DNA of 45,163 nt from Neorhizobium tomejilense (lineage in GTDB: Bacteria; Pseudomonadota; Alphaproteobacteria; Rhizobiales; Rhizobiaceae). Where the stretch lies: assembly GCA_002968845.1 (NCBI GenBank), contig PVBG01000034.1, forward strand, positions 1-45,163. Reading direction: 5' to 3'. The notes beneath the pieces are model-generated. The model was not told where the DNA came from. It saw only the letters and a program-made list of their open reading frames with translations, and searched no databases. The translations under genes and the position numbers were made by a program. Shown here in pieces: positions 1 through 7,992 of the stretch (the first letter of the stretch is position 1; each line of letters opens with the position of its first letter).

Positions 1-656
1 AGCCCCGGCAGCGAAATCAGCACGCCGACGCCCGAGGAGGTCGCCACCCCCTGGTGGATCGACCGGCCGTAGAGGGTCATGAACGTGTTGTTGAGGATGC
101 CGCCGCCGATGCCCATCAGGCCGGACAGGATGCCGATGCCAGTGCCGACCAGGAACTTGACGGGATTGCCCGGCAGGTCGTCGCCAAGCTTCCAGCTGGC
201 GCGATTGAAGATCATCCGGAATGCGAGGACCAGGGCGATGACCGCGAAGATCAGCTGCAATTCCGCGCTGGTCGCCTTGGCGGCGATAACGGTCGCAACC
301 AGCGTGCCGAGGGGCACCGCGACGATCCAGCCCTTGAGCAGATCGGTATCGACCGCGCCGCGCAGCCGGTGCGCCATATAGGAGCGGATCGAGGTGGGCA
401 CGATGATCGCCAGCGACGTGCCGAGCGCCAGCTGCATGCGCACGTCTTCCGGAACGCCGAGCAGCCCGAAGACATGAAAGAAGATCGGCACCAAGATCGC
501 ACCGCCGCCGATTCCGAACATGCCGGCGAGAATTCCAGCGACCGCGCCACCGGCCAGAAGTGCCAGGATGAAGGGGAAAAGCGCTGCGATCGACAAATTC
601 GGTCTCCGGTCCGACATCGGGTCGGAAGAAGGAGACACATCCACTGCCGCTGTCAT
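1..656 (-). CDS. TauE/SafE family sulfite/anion exporter, 3' end beyond the window
   Basis: The reading frame is open from the ATG at 656 down to the left edge, giving about 218 residues without a stop, so the C-terminus is missing. After about 20 polar residues comes a hydrophobic segment, followed by the two glycine-rich half-repeat signatures of the TauE/SafE (DUF81) family: GMFGIGGGAILVP near residue 39 and GLMGIGGGILNNTF near residue 180. Family members are inner-membrane permeases of 7-9 helices that export sulfite, sulfoacetate or related organosulfur anions; the substrate here cannot be read from the sequence. The Shine-Dalgarno match before the ATG is weak, so the internal methionine about 13 codons later is an alternative start. 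The family call is firm; the substrate is unknown. Confidence 0.85.
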   Translation of the reverse strand, partial: MTAAVDVSPSSDPMSDRRPNLSIAALFPFILALLAGGAVAGILAGMFGIGGGAILVPIFFHVFGLLGVPEDVRMQLALGTSLAIIVPTSIRSYMAHRLRGAVDTDLLKGWIVAVPLGTLVATVIAAKATSAELQLIFAVIALVLAFRMIFNRASWKLGDDLPGNPVKFLVGTGIGILSGLMGIGGGILNNTFMTLYGRSIHQGVATSSGVGVLISLPG

Positions 657-862
657 TTTCCCGTGACGTTCTTACAGCATTGTCCCCACCAGGCAAGCAA
701 CGGTCCCGCCTTTTACGCCGCACGTAACCTCTCGCGCGACCGTCATGACCAGAGCGTTTTAGTCCTTTTCATTTCCGCTTGCCGCATGTGTACTGTTTTC
801 AAGTATAAGTTCTTGCGTAACCGGAAGCACGGCTCCTCCCCGCGAGCCCCACCTCCACCCTC
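657..862. other. intergenic region upstream of the TauE/SafE gene
   Basis: This non-coding stretch continues to position 1136. The left part must hold the promoter of the leftward TauE/SafE gene, but I see no clear -35/-10 pair. The right part contains the candidate small RNA (about 800-890), a strong hairpin (932-969) and a weaker hairpin (1101-1135). The open frames crossing it have no ribosome-binding site and no recognisable protein. Confidence 0.5.
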
Positions 863-890
863 GCCGGCTCCCTGAGCCGGCTTTCTTTTT
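800..890 (+). ncRNA. candidate trans-acting small RNA with two anti-Shine-Dalgarno motifs
   Basis: A perfect intrinsic terminator closes this stretch at 863-890. Before it lies a hairpin with GGCTC (831-835) paired to GAGCC (844-848), whose loop exposes part of CTCCTCCCC (833-841). A second pyrimidine run, CACCTCCACCC (850-860), follows. Both are complementary to ribosome-binding sites (GGAGG). Anti-SD loops plus a terminal hairpin are the hallmark of the rhizobial alpha-r14 (NfeR1-like) small RNAs, which bind ribosome-binding sites of transporter mRNAs. A TATAAG at 804-809 could be a -10 box, putting the 5' end near 816, but no good -35 is visible. Family membership is inference; the terminator and motifs are seen directly. 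Confidence 0.35.
863..890 (+). terminator. intrinsic terminator
   Basis: Perfect 7-bp arms GCCGGCT (863-869) and AGCCGGC (875-881) with a 5-base loop are followed by TTTCTTTTT (882-890). No protein gene lies upstream on the plus strand, which supports a small transcript ending here. Confidence 0.75.
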
Positions 891-931
891 GGAAGTGTGG
901 ATCAAGCCGACCCGGAATGGTGCTCGAGTGA

Positions 932-969
932 GACCCGGCGCGCCATGGGCTTGGTCAGCGCGCCGGGTC
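932..969. repeat. 12-bp perfect inverted repeat
   Basis: GACCCGGCGCGC (932-943) pairs perfectly with GCGCGCCGGGTC (958-969) around a 14-base loop. Neither side has a T-run, so it is not a standard intrinsic terminator. It could be a transcription boundary, a remnant of a repeat element or a protein-binding site. Confidence 0.6.
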
Positions 970-1100
970 CCGTTGCCGCAGTAGGGGTAAGGCCGCGGGG
1001 GGCGGACTGCGGCGTCGTCACTCTTGCGTCGCCGCCGCTTATGGTTCCAGTTTCGTTGCCGGATATGGTTTATGGTCGATTAATGTCCACAGGTTAACCG

Positions 1101-1135
1101 CTGCCCCTTGTCTCGGGTGTATCGGGCCGGGGCAG
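1101..1135 (-). terminator. possible terminator hairpin after the MmcQ/YjbR gene
   Basis: CTGCCCC (1101-1107) and GGGGCAG (1129-1135) form 7-bp arms directly beyond the stop of the leftward MmcQ/YjbR gene. The loop is long (21 bases) and no T-run follows on the minus strand, so termination function is weakly supported. Confidence 0.3.
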
Positions 1136-1136
1136 T

Positions 1137-1460
1137 TCAGGCGCGGCGTTTGCCGGGAAGCGCATGCCGCCACGCCGTTTCCAGCGCATCGCGGAGATCC
1201 GGCTCTTCGAATTCCGAGAGAATCGCCGTCGTCCATCCCTGACGGCCCCAGGCGTTCTGGACCGGCGAAAAGGCGTTTGGCAGCATCTCGCATTTGATCT
1301 GCTGCTCGTCCGGCGTGAACTTGAAATTCGCGGTCAGGCCATCGGCCGCCAGCGTCACATAGATGCGCCGGACCTTGAACGCCGCCCTGTCGAAATGCGG
1401 CGCTTCGGAGGTCCCTTCCAGGGAGAGGGCCAGATTGCGGAGCATGTCGGCATCGGCCAT
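1137..1460 (-). CDS. MmcQ/YjbR family DNA-binding-like protein
   Basis: This 107-residue protein matches the MmcQ/YjbR family in size and layout. It has an N-terminal helix, the AFKVRRIYVTLAADG strand region near residues 27-41, and a C-terminal WTTAILSE...LRDALETAW helix. Family members fold like CyaY or DNA-binding beta-sheet proteins, but their cellular role is not established. The gene lies 9 bases downstream of the extensin-like gene on the same strand, so the two are probably cotranscribed. The plus-strand frames over this locus are GC-rich shadows. Confidence 0.85.
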   Translation of the reverse strand: MADADMLRNLALSLEGTSEAPHFDRAAFKVRRIYVTLAADGLTANFKFTPDEQQIKCEMLPNAFSPVQNAWGRQGWTTAILSEFEEPDLRDALETAWRHALPGKRRA

Positions 1461-1469
1461 CGTCGAACC

Positions 1470-2921
1470 TCAGTTGCAGTAGCGCTTGCCGCTCCTGCGG
1501 GAGCGCAGGTCGAAGTGAAAATGGTTCCAGTGTTCCGCATTGCTGCCGGGACCGAGCACGGTGTTGAAATATTTACAGCTGTCGTTGCGCACCGCCTTCA
1601 GGAGACCGCCTTCGCGCATCGAGAACAGGCCCTTCTTGCGTACGTCGATCTCGTGGCCGTCCTTCAGCACGATCTGGCCGATGTCGATGGCGTTGCCCTT
1701 GGCATGCTCGGACATCGGGTTGTTGCGCTGATTGCTGTTGTTCATCCGGCGGCAGGAATAACCGCCCATCGGCACGATCTTCTGGATGCCGGTGAGATAG
1801 CGGTAACGGGCGGAAGGGGCGAGCTCGTTCCTGACCCATTTGGCAAAGGCGAGCGTCGTCTGGCAGTTCAGCGTGACCGCCGGCTTGACGTCGATATTGC
1901 CGGACAGGCCGGAGAGTTTCACCGGATAAGGCACCCTGCAGCTCGGGCCTGCGTCGATGGGCGGCCGGTCGTCGAATTCGACGCCGAGGCGCTTCAGTTC
2001 CGCGCGACAGCTCACTTCCGACCGCGGCATCACGTCGCGCTGCCAGGGCATGTCGCGCTGGCTCATCGGGCCGCTGTCGTTCATCGGATTGTTGGGCCGC
2101 AGCATCGCCACCTGCTGGTTGCCGGCAGGCGCCCTGCTTGGCGGGATGACGCGCGACCCATCGCTCCACGTCATCTCGTTGTTCGTCAGGTCGCCCTGCA
2201 GGCCTGCGCCCTGGCGTTTCGGCGGCACGAGCACCCGGTCGTCGTTCATGGACTGCGGCATCTGCTGCGAGATCGGCTGGCGGCGCGGCTGCAGCGCACG
2301 CGGATTGTCGGTGCCGATGCCGTCGACGACGGGCTGGTCGCCGACACCTTCGGCTATATCGGAATCCTCCTCCTCGGCAAGCCCCGTCACGTCGCTCTCG
2401 TCGGGGCCGAAACCGAGTTCGGCGTCGATGTTGACGCCCCCTTCCGGAATGGTCATCGGCCCGGCATTGCGGGTCCTGTTGTGGCCTCCGATGGATGCCT
2501 GCTGCTGCATCGCCTCGTCGCTGTCGATCATCGGCAGGCGGCCTTGGCGCGCGCCGGATGGCTGCTGCGCCATGGGTGCATTCATGGGCGCATTCTGCAC
2601 CTGAGCTGGCGCCCGCAGGTAATGGCTGCCGTCATTGGCGCTGGAACCCGGATAGGCCGAATTGGGATAACCGGTGCCGGCGAGGTTTGGCGTGTTCGCG
2701 TAGTCGACACTGCTTGCCTGCGAAACCGGCGCGGGGCTCGTCGGATAGGCCTGCTGGGAAACCCGCTCGCCCGGAATGTCGCGCATCGGCTGGATCGCCC
2801 CGACCCGGCCATTGTCGATCGGCGCGGGCGGAACGAGATCCCCGGCGGAACAGGCAGCCAGCATTGTCGGGATGATCAACGAGCCGATCACCCGCCGAGA
2901 AAGGGGAGCATACGCCATACC
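1470..2921 (-). CDS. extensin-like C-terminal domain lipoprotein
   Basis: The C-terminal ~180 residues match the extensin-like domain (Extensin_C). They begin with a CRAELKRLGV segment, include the SEHAKGNAIDIG motif and end with VLGPGSNAEHWNHFHFDL, with paired cysteines throughout. This domain is common in alphaproteobacterial envelope proteins, and its His/Asp pattern resembles D-Ala-D-Ala carboxypeptidase-like peptidases. The start at 2921 (MAYAPLSRR) gives a lipoprotein signal with lipobox LAAC near residue 24. An upstream in-frame ATG at 2954 would add 11 residues. Between the signal and the domain lie roughly 230 low-complexity residues rich in Pro, Gln, Asn and Met, probably disordered and periplasmic. 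The enzymatic activity is unproven. Confidence 0.85.
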   Translation of the reverse strand, partial: GMAYAPLSRRVIGSLIIPTMLAACSAGDLVPPAPIDNGRVGAIQPMRDIPGERVSQQAYPTSPAPVSQASSVDYANTPNLAGTGYPNSAYPGSSANDGSHYLRAPAQVQNAPMNAPMAQQPSGARQGRLPMIDSDEAMQQQASIGGHNRTRNAGPMTIPEGGVNIDAELGFGPDESDVTGLAEEEDSDIAEGVGDQPVVDGIGTDNPRALQPRRQPISQQMPQSMNDDRVLVPPKRQGAGLQGDLTNNEMTWSDGSRVIPPSRAPAGNQQVAMLRPNNPMNDSGPMSQRDMPWQRDVMPRSEVSCRAELKRLGVEFDDRPPIDAGPSCRVPYPVKLSGLSGNIDVKPAVTLNCQTTLAFAKWVRNELAPSARYRYLTGIQKIVPMGGYSCRRMNNSNQRNNPMSEHAKGNAIDIGQIVLKDGHEIDVRKKGLFSMREGGLLKAVRNDSCKYFNTVLGPGSNAEHWNHFHFDLRSRRSGKRYCN

Positions 2922-3038
2922 AGTTGCCACTCTTCCGGTGCCGAAATGACACACGCATGGAGTTTAGGCAAAGTCGGTAAATGAACCTTTGAGAAATCAA
3001 GGCCCTTTCGTGACCTTTCGATGCAATTTGCGATCGTT

Positions 3039-3617
3039 TCAGGACGCTCGCCTTCCCGTGGCCGCCATCCGGGCGACCCATCTCGCGCCATCGAAATTCC
3101 CGGCATTGACCTTGCCCACCAAAGTCGAGCGTACCGGGCGGATGCCGGCGAAATGCAGGATGCCTACTTTCAGCGCCTTCAGGCTGTGGCAGCCGTAGAC
3201 GACCCTGTAATACCAGGCGGGCATGCCCATGGTGATCACCACCCGCGCCGACTTACCGCTCAGAAGGCCGCTGTCGAACGGCCCCCGCGACGTATCGTAG
3301 GCAAAGCCCGGCCGCGCCACCTGTTCCAGGAACGCCTTGACCAGCGCCGGCATGCAGCCGAGCCAGAGCGGATAGACGAAGACGAGATGATCCGCCCGTC
3401 TGATCTTCACCTGCGCGTCGTGGATCGGCGGGCTGAGCGTCCCGTGTTGCTGTTCCTTCTGCGAGGTCAGGAACGGCACGCCGATGCGGGCGAGTTCGAT
3501 GCGTTCGACCGAATGCCCGCCGGCCCCGGCTCCCCTGGCATAGGCGTCGGCCAGCGCATGACAGAGATGCAGCTCCGAGGCGTCCGGGTGTCCCTGGATG
3601 ATCACGATCCTCGTCAT
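3039..3617 (-). CDS. NAD(P)H dehydrogenase (quinone)-like flavodoxin-fold protein
   Basis: The protein opens with MTRIVIIQGHPDAS, the phosphate-binding start of the flavodoxin_2 fold (NQO1/ModaB/KefF family). It carries the family segment DHLVFVYPLWLGCMPALVKAF near residues 78-98. Such enzymes bind FMN or FAD and reduce quinones by two electrons, or regulate KefB/C potassium efflux. I prefer the start at 3617 because GGAG (minus strand, about 3624-3627) sits 6 bases upstream. Methionines at 3620 and 3656 are also in frame. Length is 192-205 residues, normal for the family. It is a single gene with its own promoter region to the right; the substrate is not predictable. Confidence 0.82.
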   Translation of the reverse strand: MTRIVIIQGHPDASELHLCHALADAYARGAGAGGHSVERIELARIGVPFLTSQKEQQHGTLSPPIHDAQVKIRRADHLVFVYPLWLGCMPALVKAFLEQVARPGFAYDTSRGPFDSGLLSGKSARVVITMGMPAWYYRVVYGCHSLKALKVGILHFAGIRPVRSTLVGKVNAGNFDGARWVARMAATGRRAS

Positions 3618-3698
3618 CATATTCTCCGTTGAAGGTGCCCCAGTGTTTAGGGACAACGGAGGTTCGCGTATTTGACCCAGGTCAATGCGGCCGGCATC

Positions 3699-3730
3699 AA
3701 AAGGCCGCCGGGCTTGTCGCGCCGGCGGCC
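3699..3730 (-). terminator. intrinsic terminator of the chemoreceptor gene
   Basis: GGCCGCCGG (3703-3711) and CCGGCGGCC (3722-3730) form perfect 9-bp arms with a 10-base loop. On the minus strand the stem is followed by TTTT (3702-3699). It lies 29 bases beyond the chemoreceptor stop at 3759. Confidence 0.75.
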
Positions 3731-3758
3731 TCTGTTTCTTAGCAGTGATCAGTGCGGC

Positions 3759-5591
3759 TCAGGCGGCGCGGGCGCGCGACACATGACCGGAGGTCGCCCC
3801 ACGGCCGCCGTCAGCGAGCCTGAAGGCCGAAAGAAGGCCCTGCAGGTGCAGGCTCTGCTCGGCAAGCGTCTGGCTCGCCGCGGTGGTTTCCTCCACCATC
3901 GCCGCGTTCTGCTGGGTCATCTGGTCCATGTGGTTGACGGAGGAATTGATCTCCTGAAGCCCAGTCGCCTGTTCGCGGGCGGCCGTCGCAATCGTGTCCA
4001 CATGGGCGTTGACCCGCTCGACCAGGGTGGCGATCTCGACCAGCGCATCACCGGTGGAGCGCACCAGCGCCACGCCGCCTTCCACCTCGCGGGCGGAATT
4101 GCTGATCAGCGTCTTGATCTCCTTGGCCGCATTGGCGGAGCGCTGCGCCAGTTCGCGCACTTCCTGCGCCACGACCGCAAAACCGCGTCCCGCCTCGCCT
4201 GCCCGCGCCGCCTCGACGCCGGCATTCAGCGCCAGCAGGTTGGTCTGGAAGGCGATTTCGTCGATCACCGAGATGATCTGGTTGATGCGGTTGGAGCTCT
4301 CCTCGATCCGGCCCATGGCGTCGATCGCGTTGCGGACGATCTCGCCCGAACGGCCGGCGCTGTCCTTGGTCTCGCTGACCATGGTACGGGCCTCGACCGC
4401 CCGCTCCGACGCGGTGCGGACGGTTGCGGTGATCTCGTCGAGCGCTGCTGCGGTCTCTTCGAGCGCAGCTGCCTGCTGTTCGGTGCGCTTGGACAGATGG
4501 CCCGTCGCTCCGGAAATGTCCGAGGCGCTGTCGCGTACGACAAGGCTCGTCTCGGAAATCGCCGCGATCGCCTGATGCAGCGAACTGACCGCGGCATTGA
4601 AGTCGTGGCGGAGTTTCGCATAGTCCTCGCCGATATCGGAGAGCGCCACGGAAAGATCGCCCCCGGCCAACGCCTCGAGCGCCCGTCCGAGCTCGCTGAT
4701 CGCGCGTCCCTGGCGGTCGGCGGCGGCCGTCATCGTGCGCTCGTTGTCGGAGCGTTCGCTGGCGATCATGCGGGCCTGTTCGGCCTCGCGTGCCTGCAAC
4801 TGGGCGCGTTCGTCGACCGAATCGCGCAGCACGGAGAGTGCCCGGGCCATGTCGCCGATCTCGTTGTTCTGTTCGGTGCAGGGCACGGTGACACGCGCCT
4901 CGCCCGATGCGATCGACTGCAGAGCCTGCTTGATCTTGCCGATCGGGCCGGTAACCGTCTTGACCACGAAGGTGGCGCCGGCGATCAGCACCAGCGCGCC
5001 GATGCCGAACATCGAGGCGAAGTTGATTGCGTCGCGCCGGAACATGGCGTGCAGGTCGTCCACATAGACGCCGGTGCCGACGATCCAGCCCCAGGGGGCG
5101 AAACCGGCGACGTGCGAATATTTCTCGACCGGCTGCTCGGCGCCGGGCTTCGGCCAGTAGTAATCGACGAAGCCCTTGCCCTGCGCCTTGACCGTATTGG
5201 CGAACTCGACGAACAGGAACTTGCCGTTCGGATCCTTGTCGTTCGACAGGTCCTTGCCGTTCAGCTCAGCCTTGATCGGATGCATGATCATCCGCGGATG
5301 CATGTCGTTGATCCAGAAATAACCGCTGCCTTCGCCGTAACGCATCACCGAGATGACGGCCTTGGCCTCGCTCTGGGCCTGCTCGCGGGTCATGGCACCC
5401 GAAGCCTCCAGAGCCTGATATTTCTTGAGCACGGTCAGCGCCACATCGTTCATCTGGGCAAGGCCCGCCTTCCGTTCCCGTTCCGACGAGGCGTAGCTCT
5501 GGAAAAGGCTGAAGGTCATGGCGCCGCCAAGAATGACGAGCGACAGGAGCACGAGACTATAAAGGCGCCAGGAAATGGCGAGACGTTGCAT
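3759..5591 (-). CDS. methyl-accepting chemotaxis protein with a single-Cache sensor domain
   Basis: This 610-residue inner-membrane chemoreceptor has TM1 at about residues 8-28, then a periplasmic single-Cache (sCache_2-like) domain. The Cache segments GEGSGYFWIND and WGWIVGTGVYVDD are visible. TM2 at about 190-212 leads into a HAMP linker and a long cytoplasmic coiled coil. The conserved signalling tip IDEIAFQTNLLALNAGVEAA and the following GRGFAVVAQEVRELAQRS contact CheA and CheW. The C-terminus (SRARAA) lacks an NWETF-like pentapeptide, so adaptation would not rely on receptor-tethered CheR/CheB. sCache_2 receptors often sense small organic acids; the ligand here is unknown. The start is supported by an AGGGGG ribosome-binding site. 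No che genes lie nearby, so it is an orphan receptor. Confidence 0.93.
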   Translation of the reverse strand: MQRLAISWRLYSLVLLSLVILGGAMTFSLFQSYASSERERKAGLAQMNDVALTVLKKYQALEASGAMTREQAQSEAKAVISVMRYGEGSGYFWINDMHPRMIMHPIKAELNGKDLSNDKDPNGKFLFVEFANTVKAQGKGFVDYYWPKPGAEQPVEKYSHVAGFAPWGWIVGTGVYVDDLHAMFRRDAINFASMFGIGALVLIAGATFVVKTVTGPIGKIKQALQSIASGEARVTVPCTEQNNEIGDMARALSVLRDSVDERAQLQAREAEQARMIASERSDNERTMTAAADRQGRAISELGRALEALAGGDLSVALSDIGEDYAKLRHDFNAAVSSLHQAIAAISETSLVVRDSASDISGATGHLSKRTEQQAAALEETAAALDEITATVRTASERAVEARTMVSETKDSAGRSGEIVRNAIDAMGRIEESSNRINQIISVIDEIAFQTNLLALNAGVEAARAGEAGRGFAVVAQEVRELAQRSANAAKEIKTLISNSAREVEGGVALVRSTGDALVEIATLVERVNAHVDTIATAAREQATGLQEINSSVNHMDQMTQQNAAMVEETTAASQTLAEQSLHLQGLLSAFRLADGGRGATSGHVSRARAA

Positions 5592-5796
5592 GGGACCCCC
5601 CTTATGTGCAATTCGCCTTAAATTCTAACGGTCGTTGGTTACCAGGTGGTGAAGCCCTCACAAATCGCGGCGAACGCGCATTAGTTCGGTCTAAATTATT
5701 GATCTTGAAGCGCTTTTTATCGGAGTTTCCTTCCTCCTCGCGTCCGGTTAGTCTCGCGGCGGGAGGAGTCGCCCTGCAAACCGCTTCGAAAGAGAG

Positions 5797-6192
5797 ATGA
5801 CGATGACCGAAAAAGCCAAGCCGACCGGCGAACTGACGCTCCGCACCCTGGCAATGCCGGCGGATGCCAACGCGGCCGGCGATATTTTCGGCGGCTGGGT
5901 GATGGCACAGATGGACTTGGCGAGCGGCATCCGCGCCGCCGAACGCGCCCGCGGCCGCGTGGTCACCGCGGCGGTCAAGGAAATGGCGTTCGAACTGCCG
6001 GTCAAGATCGGCGACACGCTGAACATCTACACGGAGATCACCCGCGTCGGCCGCTCGTCGATCACCCTTATGGTGGAAGCCTGGGCGCAGCGGGCGCGCC
6101 ACCGGATGATCGAGAAAGTCACCGCAGGGACCTTCATCATGGTGGCTCTCGACGAGGAGGGCCGCCCGGTTCCGGTGCCGGCCGAGGAATAA
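5797..6192 (+). CDS. YciA-type acyl-CoA thioesterase
   Basis: This 131-residue hotdog-fold protein carries the YciA/BACH signature: ADANAAGDIFGGWVMAQMD (residues 24-42) includes the catalytic Asp and helix, followed by VVTAAVKEMAFELPVKIGD. Such enzymes hydrolyse acyl-CoA to free acid and CoA in the cytoplasm. AGAGAG lies immediately before the first ATG and 6 bases before the second (5803), so translation may really begin at MTEKAKP, giving 129 residues. The 205-bp gap to the divergent chemoreceptor gene holds both promoters. A membrane protein gene follows after 14 bases and is probably cotranscribed. Confidence 0.9.
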   Translation: MTMTEKAKPTGELTLRTLAMPADANAAGDIFGGWVMAQMDLASGIRAAERARGRVVTAAVKEMAFELPVKIGDTLNIYTEITRVGRSSITLMVEAWAQRARHRMIEKVTAGTFIMVALDEEGRPVPVPAEE

Positions 6193-6206
6193 AGCGAGGA
6201 ACAGCG

Positions 6207-6797
6207 ATGGACGCCGCCGTAACCGCCGCCGAAACCTTCACGCATATCCGCGTGGTCATGGGCATGGTGGTGAGCCTCAGCCTGGCGCGGCTGCTGAACG
6301 GCCTCGCCGGCATCGTCCAGCATCCGCGCGCCGCCCGCATCTATCCCGTCCATCTCGGCTGGGTAGCGTTCCTGTTCCTGTTCCTGGTGCATTTCTGGTG
6401 GTGGGAATACCGGCTGCACGCCCTGCCGGTCATCGGTTTTGCGGCCTATCTCTTCCTGATCGCCTTCTGCGCGCTGTTCTTCTTCCTCTGCGCCCTGCTC
6501 TTTCCGACCTCGATGCAGGATTACGACAGCTACGAACATTACTTCCTGTCGCGGCGGACCTGGTTCTTCGGTTTCCTGGCGGCAATGCTCGTCACCGACA
6601 TCATCGATACGGCGCTGAAGGGATGGGATTATTTCCTGTCGCTTGGCTACGAATATCCAGCCCGCACCGCGGTCTATATCGTGCTCGGCATCATCGCCGC
6701 GATCACCACCGACCGGCGCTACCACGCGGCATTCGTCATCTTCGCGCTCGCCTATCAGTTCTATTGGATCTTTCGGGTCTACGACATCCTGACATAG
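6207..6797 (+). CDS. unrecognised integral membrane protein
   Basis: This 196-residue protein has about six predicted membrane segments, at roughly residues 14-36, 48-68, 72-96, 117-137, 149-166 and 171-190. It is rich in aromatic residues, including HFWWWEYR near residue 62. I recognise no family motif. The start has a good ribosome-binding site (GAGGA 6-7 bases upstream), and the gene begins 14 bases after the thioesterase stop, implying an operon. It ends 13 bases before the convergent DUF1501 gene. Codon use is like the neighbours, so it is probably a resident gene. The function is unknown; a lipid- or acyl-related role is only a guess from context. Confidence 0.75.
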   Translation: MDAAVTAAETFTHIRVVMGMVVSLSLARLLNGLAGIVQHPRAARIYPVHLGWVAFLFLFLVHFWWWEYRLHALPVIGFAAYLFLIAFCALFFFLCALLFPTSMQDYDSYEHYFLSRRTWFFGFLAAMLVTDIIDTALKGWDYFLSLGYEYPARTAVYIVLGIIAAITTDRRYHAAFVIFALAYQFYWIFRVYDILT

Positions 6798-6810
6798 CCC
6801 CCCCGCCGGA

Positions 6811-7989
6811 TCAGCCCCTCAGATAGGCCGAGGACGTATCGAAACTCAGGCCGGGAAAGACCTTGGCGGTGAGAGTGTCCGGCTCGATGCCGAACTGCCT
6901 GTAGAGCATGGCGGCGGCGACCTCGCGCACGTCGCCGGTCGGCATCAGGTCACGGCGGTCGAGCAGCTTGTCTTCGGAAAGGCCCGGCCATTTGCCCAAA
7001 ATCTTGCCGCCGGGGATCGCTCCGCCGGCGAGCACCGCTAGCCCGCCGGTTCCGTGGTCGGTGCCGTTGGTGCCGTTTTCGCGTGCCGTGCGGCCGAATT
7101 CGGTCATCGCCAGCACGACGGTCTTCTTCCAGGCGTCTTCGCCGAGCGCTGCCTTCAGCGTGAGGATCGCGGTTGAGAGATCGCCGACCGCTTTTTTGAA
7201 CTGCCCCTGCTGGCCCACATGGGTGTCCCAGCCGTTGATCGAGAAGCTGGCGATCCGGTAGTCCTCTCGCAGCATGCCGCCGGCAAGCCGCGCGATGTCG
7301 GCAATACCCGCGCCACGCTTGCTGTCGGCGTAAAGAGAGTCCGCCGATATGTCGGTCTTCTTCGCCTCCTCCATGGCTTTCGCAAACGCCGGATCGCCGG
7401 CATAGAGGCGGTCTAGAAAGGCGATCTCGTCTTCGGCAAGCGCGAAGTTGCTCTGGGACGACCAGGAGTCCGCCTCGTTCGGACCGCTGAGGATCAGTTC
7501 CATCGAGGTATTGATGTCGATCGCCTTGCGGGCGTTCGAGCGCGGGATAACCGCGAGCGTGCGGTTCAGCCAGCCGGTGCGCTCGCCCTTGCCGTTGCCG
7601 CCGGTCTCCAGCATGTCCTGGCCATCGAAATGGCTGCGCTGGTCCCGATAGGGCGTCGAGACCGCGTGCACGAAGGAGAGCTCGCCCGCCTGCCACAAGG
7701 GCATCAGCGCGGAGGCCGCCGGATTGAGCCCGAAGAAACCGTCGAGATCGATGAGGCCGGTATCCGGCCTCAAGCCCAGCTTCGGCCTCAGCGCCGCATA
7801 GGCAGGATCGCCGTATGGCTGGACGAAATCGAGCCCGTCCATGGCGCCGCGCAGGATGATCGTCACGAACCGGTTGTCGCCCGGTATCGCAGCAAAACTC
7901 ACCGGCGTTATGATGGAGGCCCCCGCCGCGCAGCAGGCGCCGGCCAGAAAACCGCGACGAGACAAAGGAAAGCCGTGTTGAAAGCTCAT
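6811..7989 (-). CDS. DUF1501 family protein with Tat signal
   Basis: This 392-residue protein begins with a twin-arginine signal (SRRGFLAG at residues 10-17, then an Ala-rich hydrophobic stretch), so it is expected to be exported folded. The DUF1501 fold is alkaline-phosphatase/sulfatase-like. Visible features include IILRGAMDGLDFVQPYGD after the signal, INGWDTHVGQQGQ, and VLAMTEFGRTARENGTNGTDHGTGG, the usual C-terminal DUF1501 block. The gene lies 3 bases after the DUF1800 gene on the same strand. The two families are almost always paired, which implies one exported complex or pathway; the biochemical activity is not established. Confidence 0.92.
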   Translation of the reverse strand: MSFQHGFPLSRRGFLAGACCAAGASIITPVSFAAIPGDNRFVTIILRGAMDGLDFVQPYGDPAYAALRPKLGLRPDTGLIDLDGFFGLNPAASALMPLWQAGELSFVHAVSTPYRDQRSHFDGQDMLETGGNGKGERTGWLNRTLAVIPRSNARKAIDINTSMELILSGPNEADSWSSQSNFALAEDEIAFLDRLYAGDPAFAKAMEEAKKTDISADSLYADSKRGAGIADIARLAGGMLREDYRIASFSINGWDTHVGQQGQFKKAVGDLSTAILTLKAALGEDAWKKTVVLAMTEFGRTARENGTNGTDHGTGGLAVLAGGAIPGGKILGKWPGLSEDKLLDRRDLMPTGDVREVAAAMLYRQFGIEPDTLTAKVFPGLSFDTSSAYLRG

Positions 7990-7992
7990 TTC

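Noticed and set aside
3672..5621. 649-codon open frame on the plus strand
   Set aside because: It lies fully antisense to a chemoreceptor with all expected domains, and is an artefact of GC-rich codon bias. Its protein has no domain.
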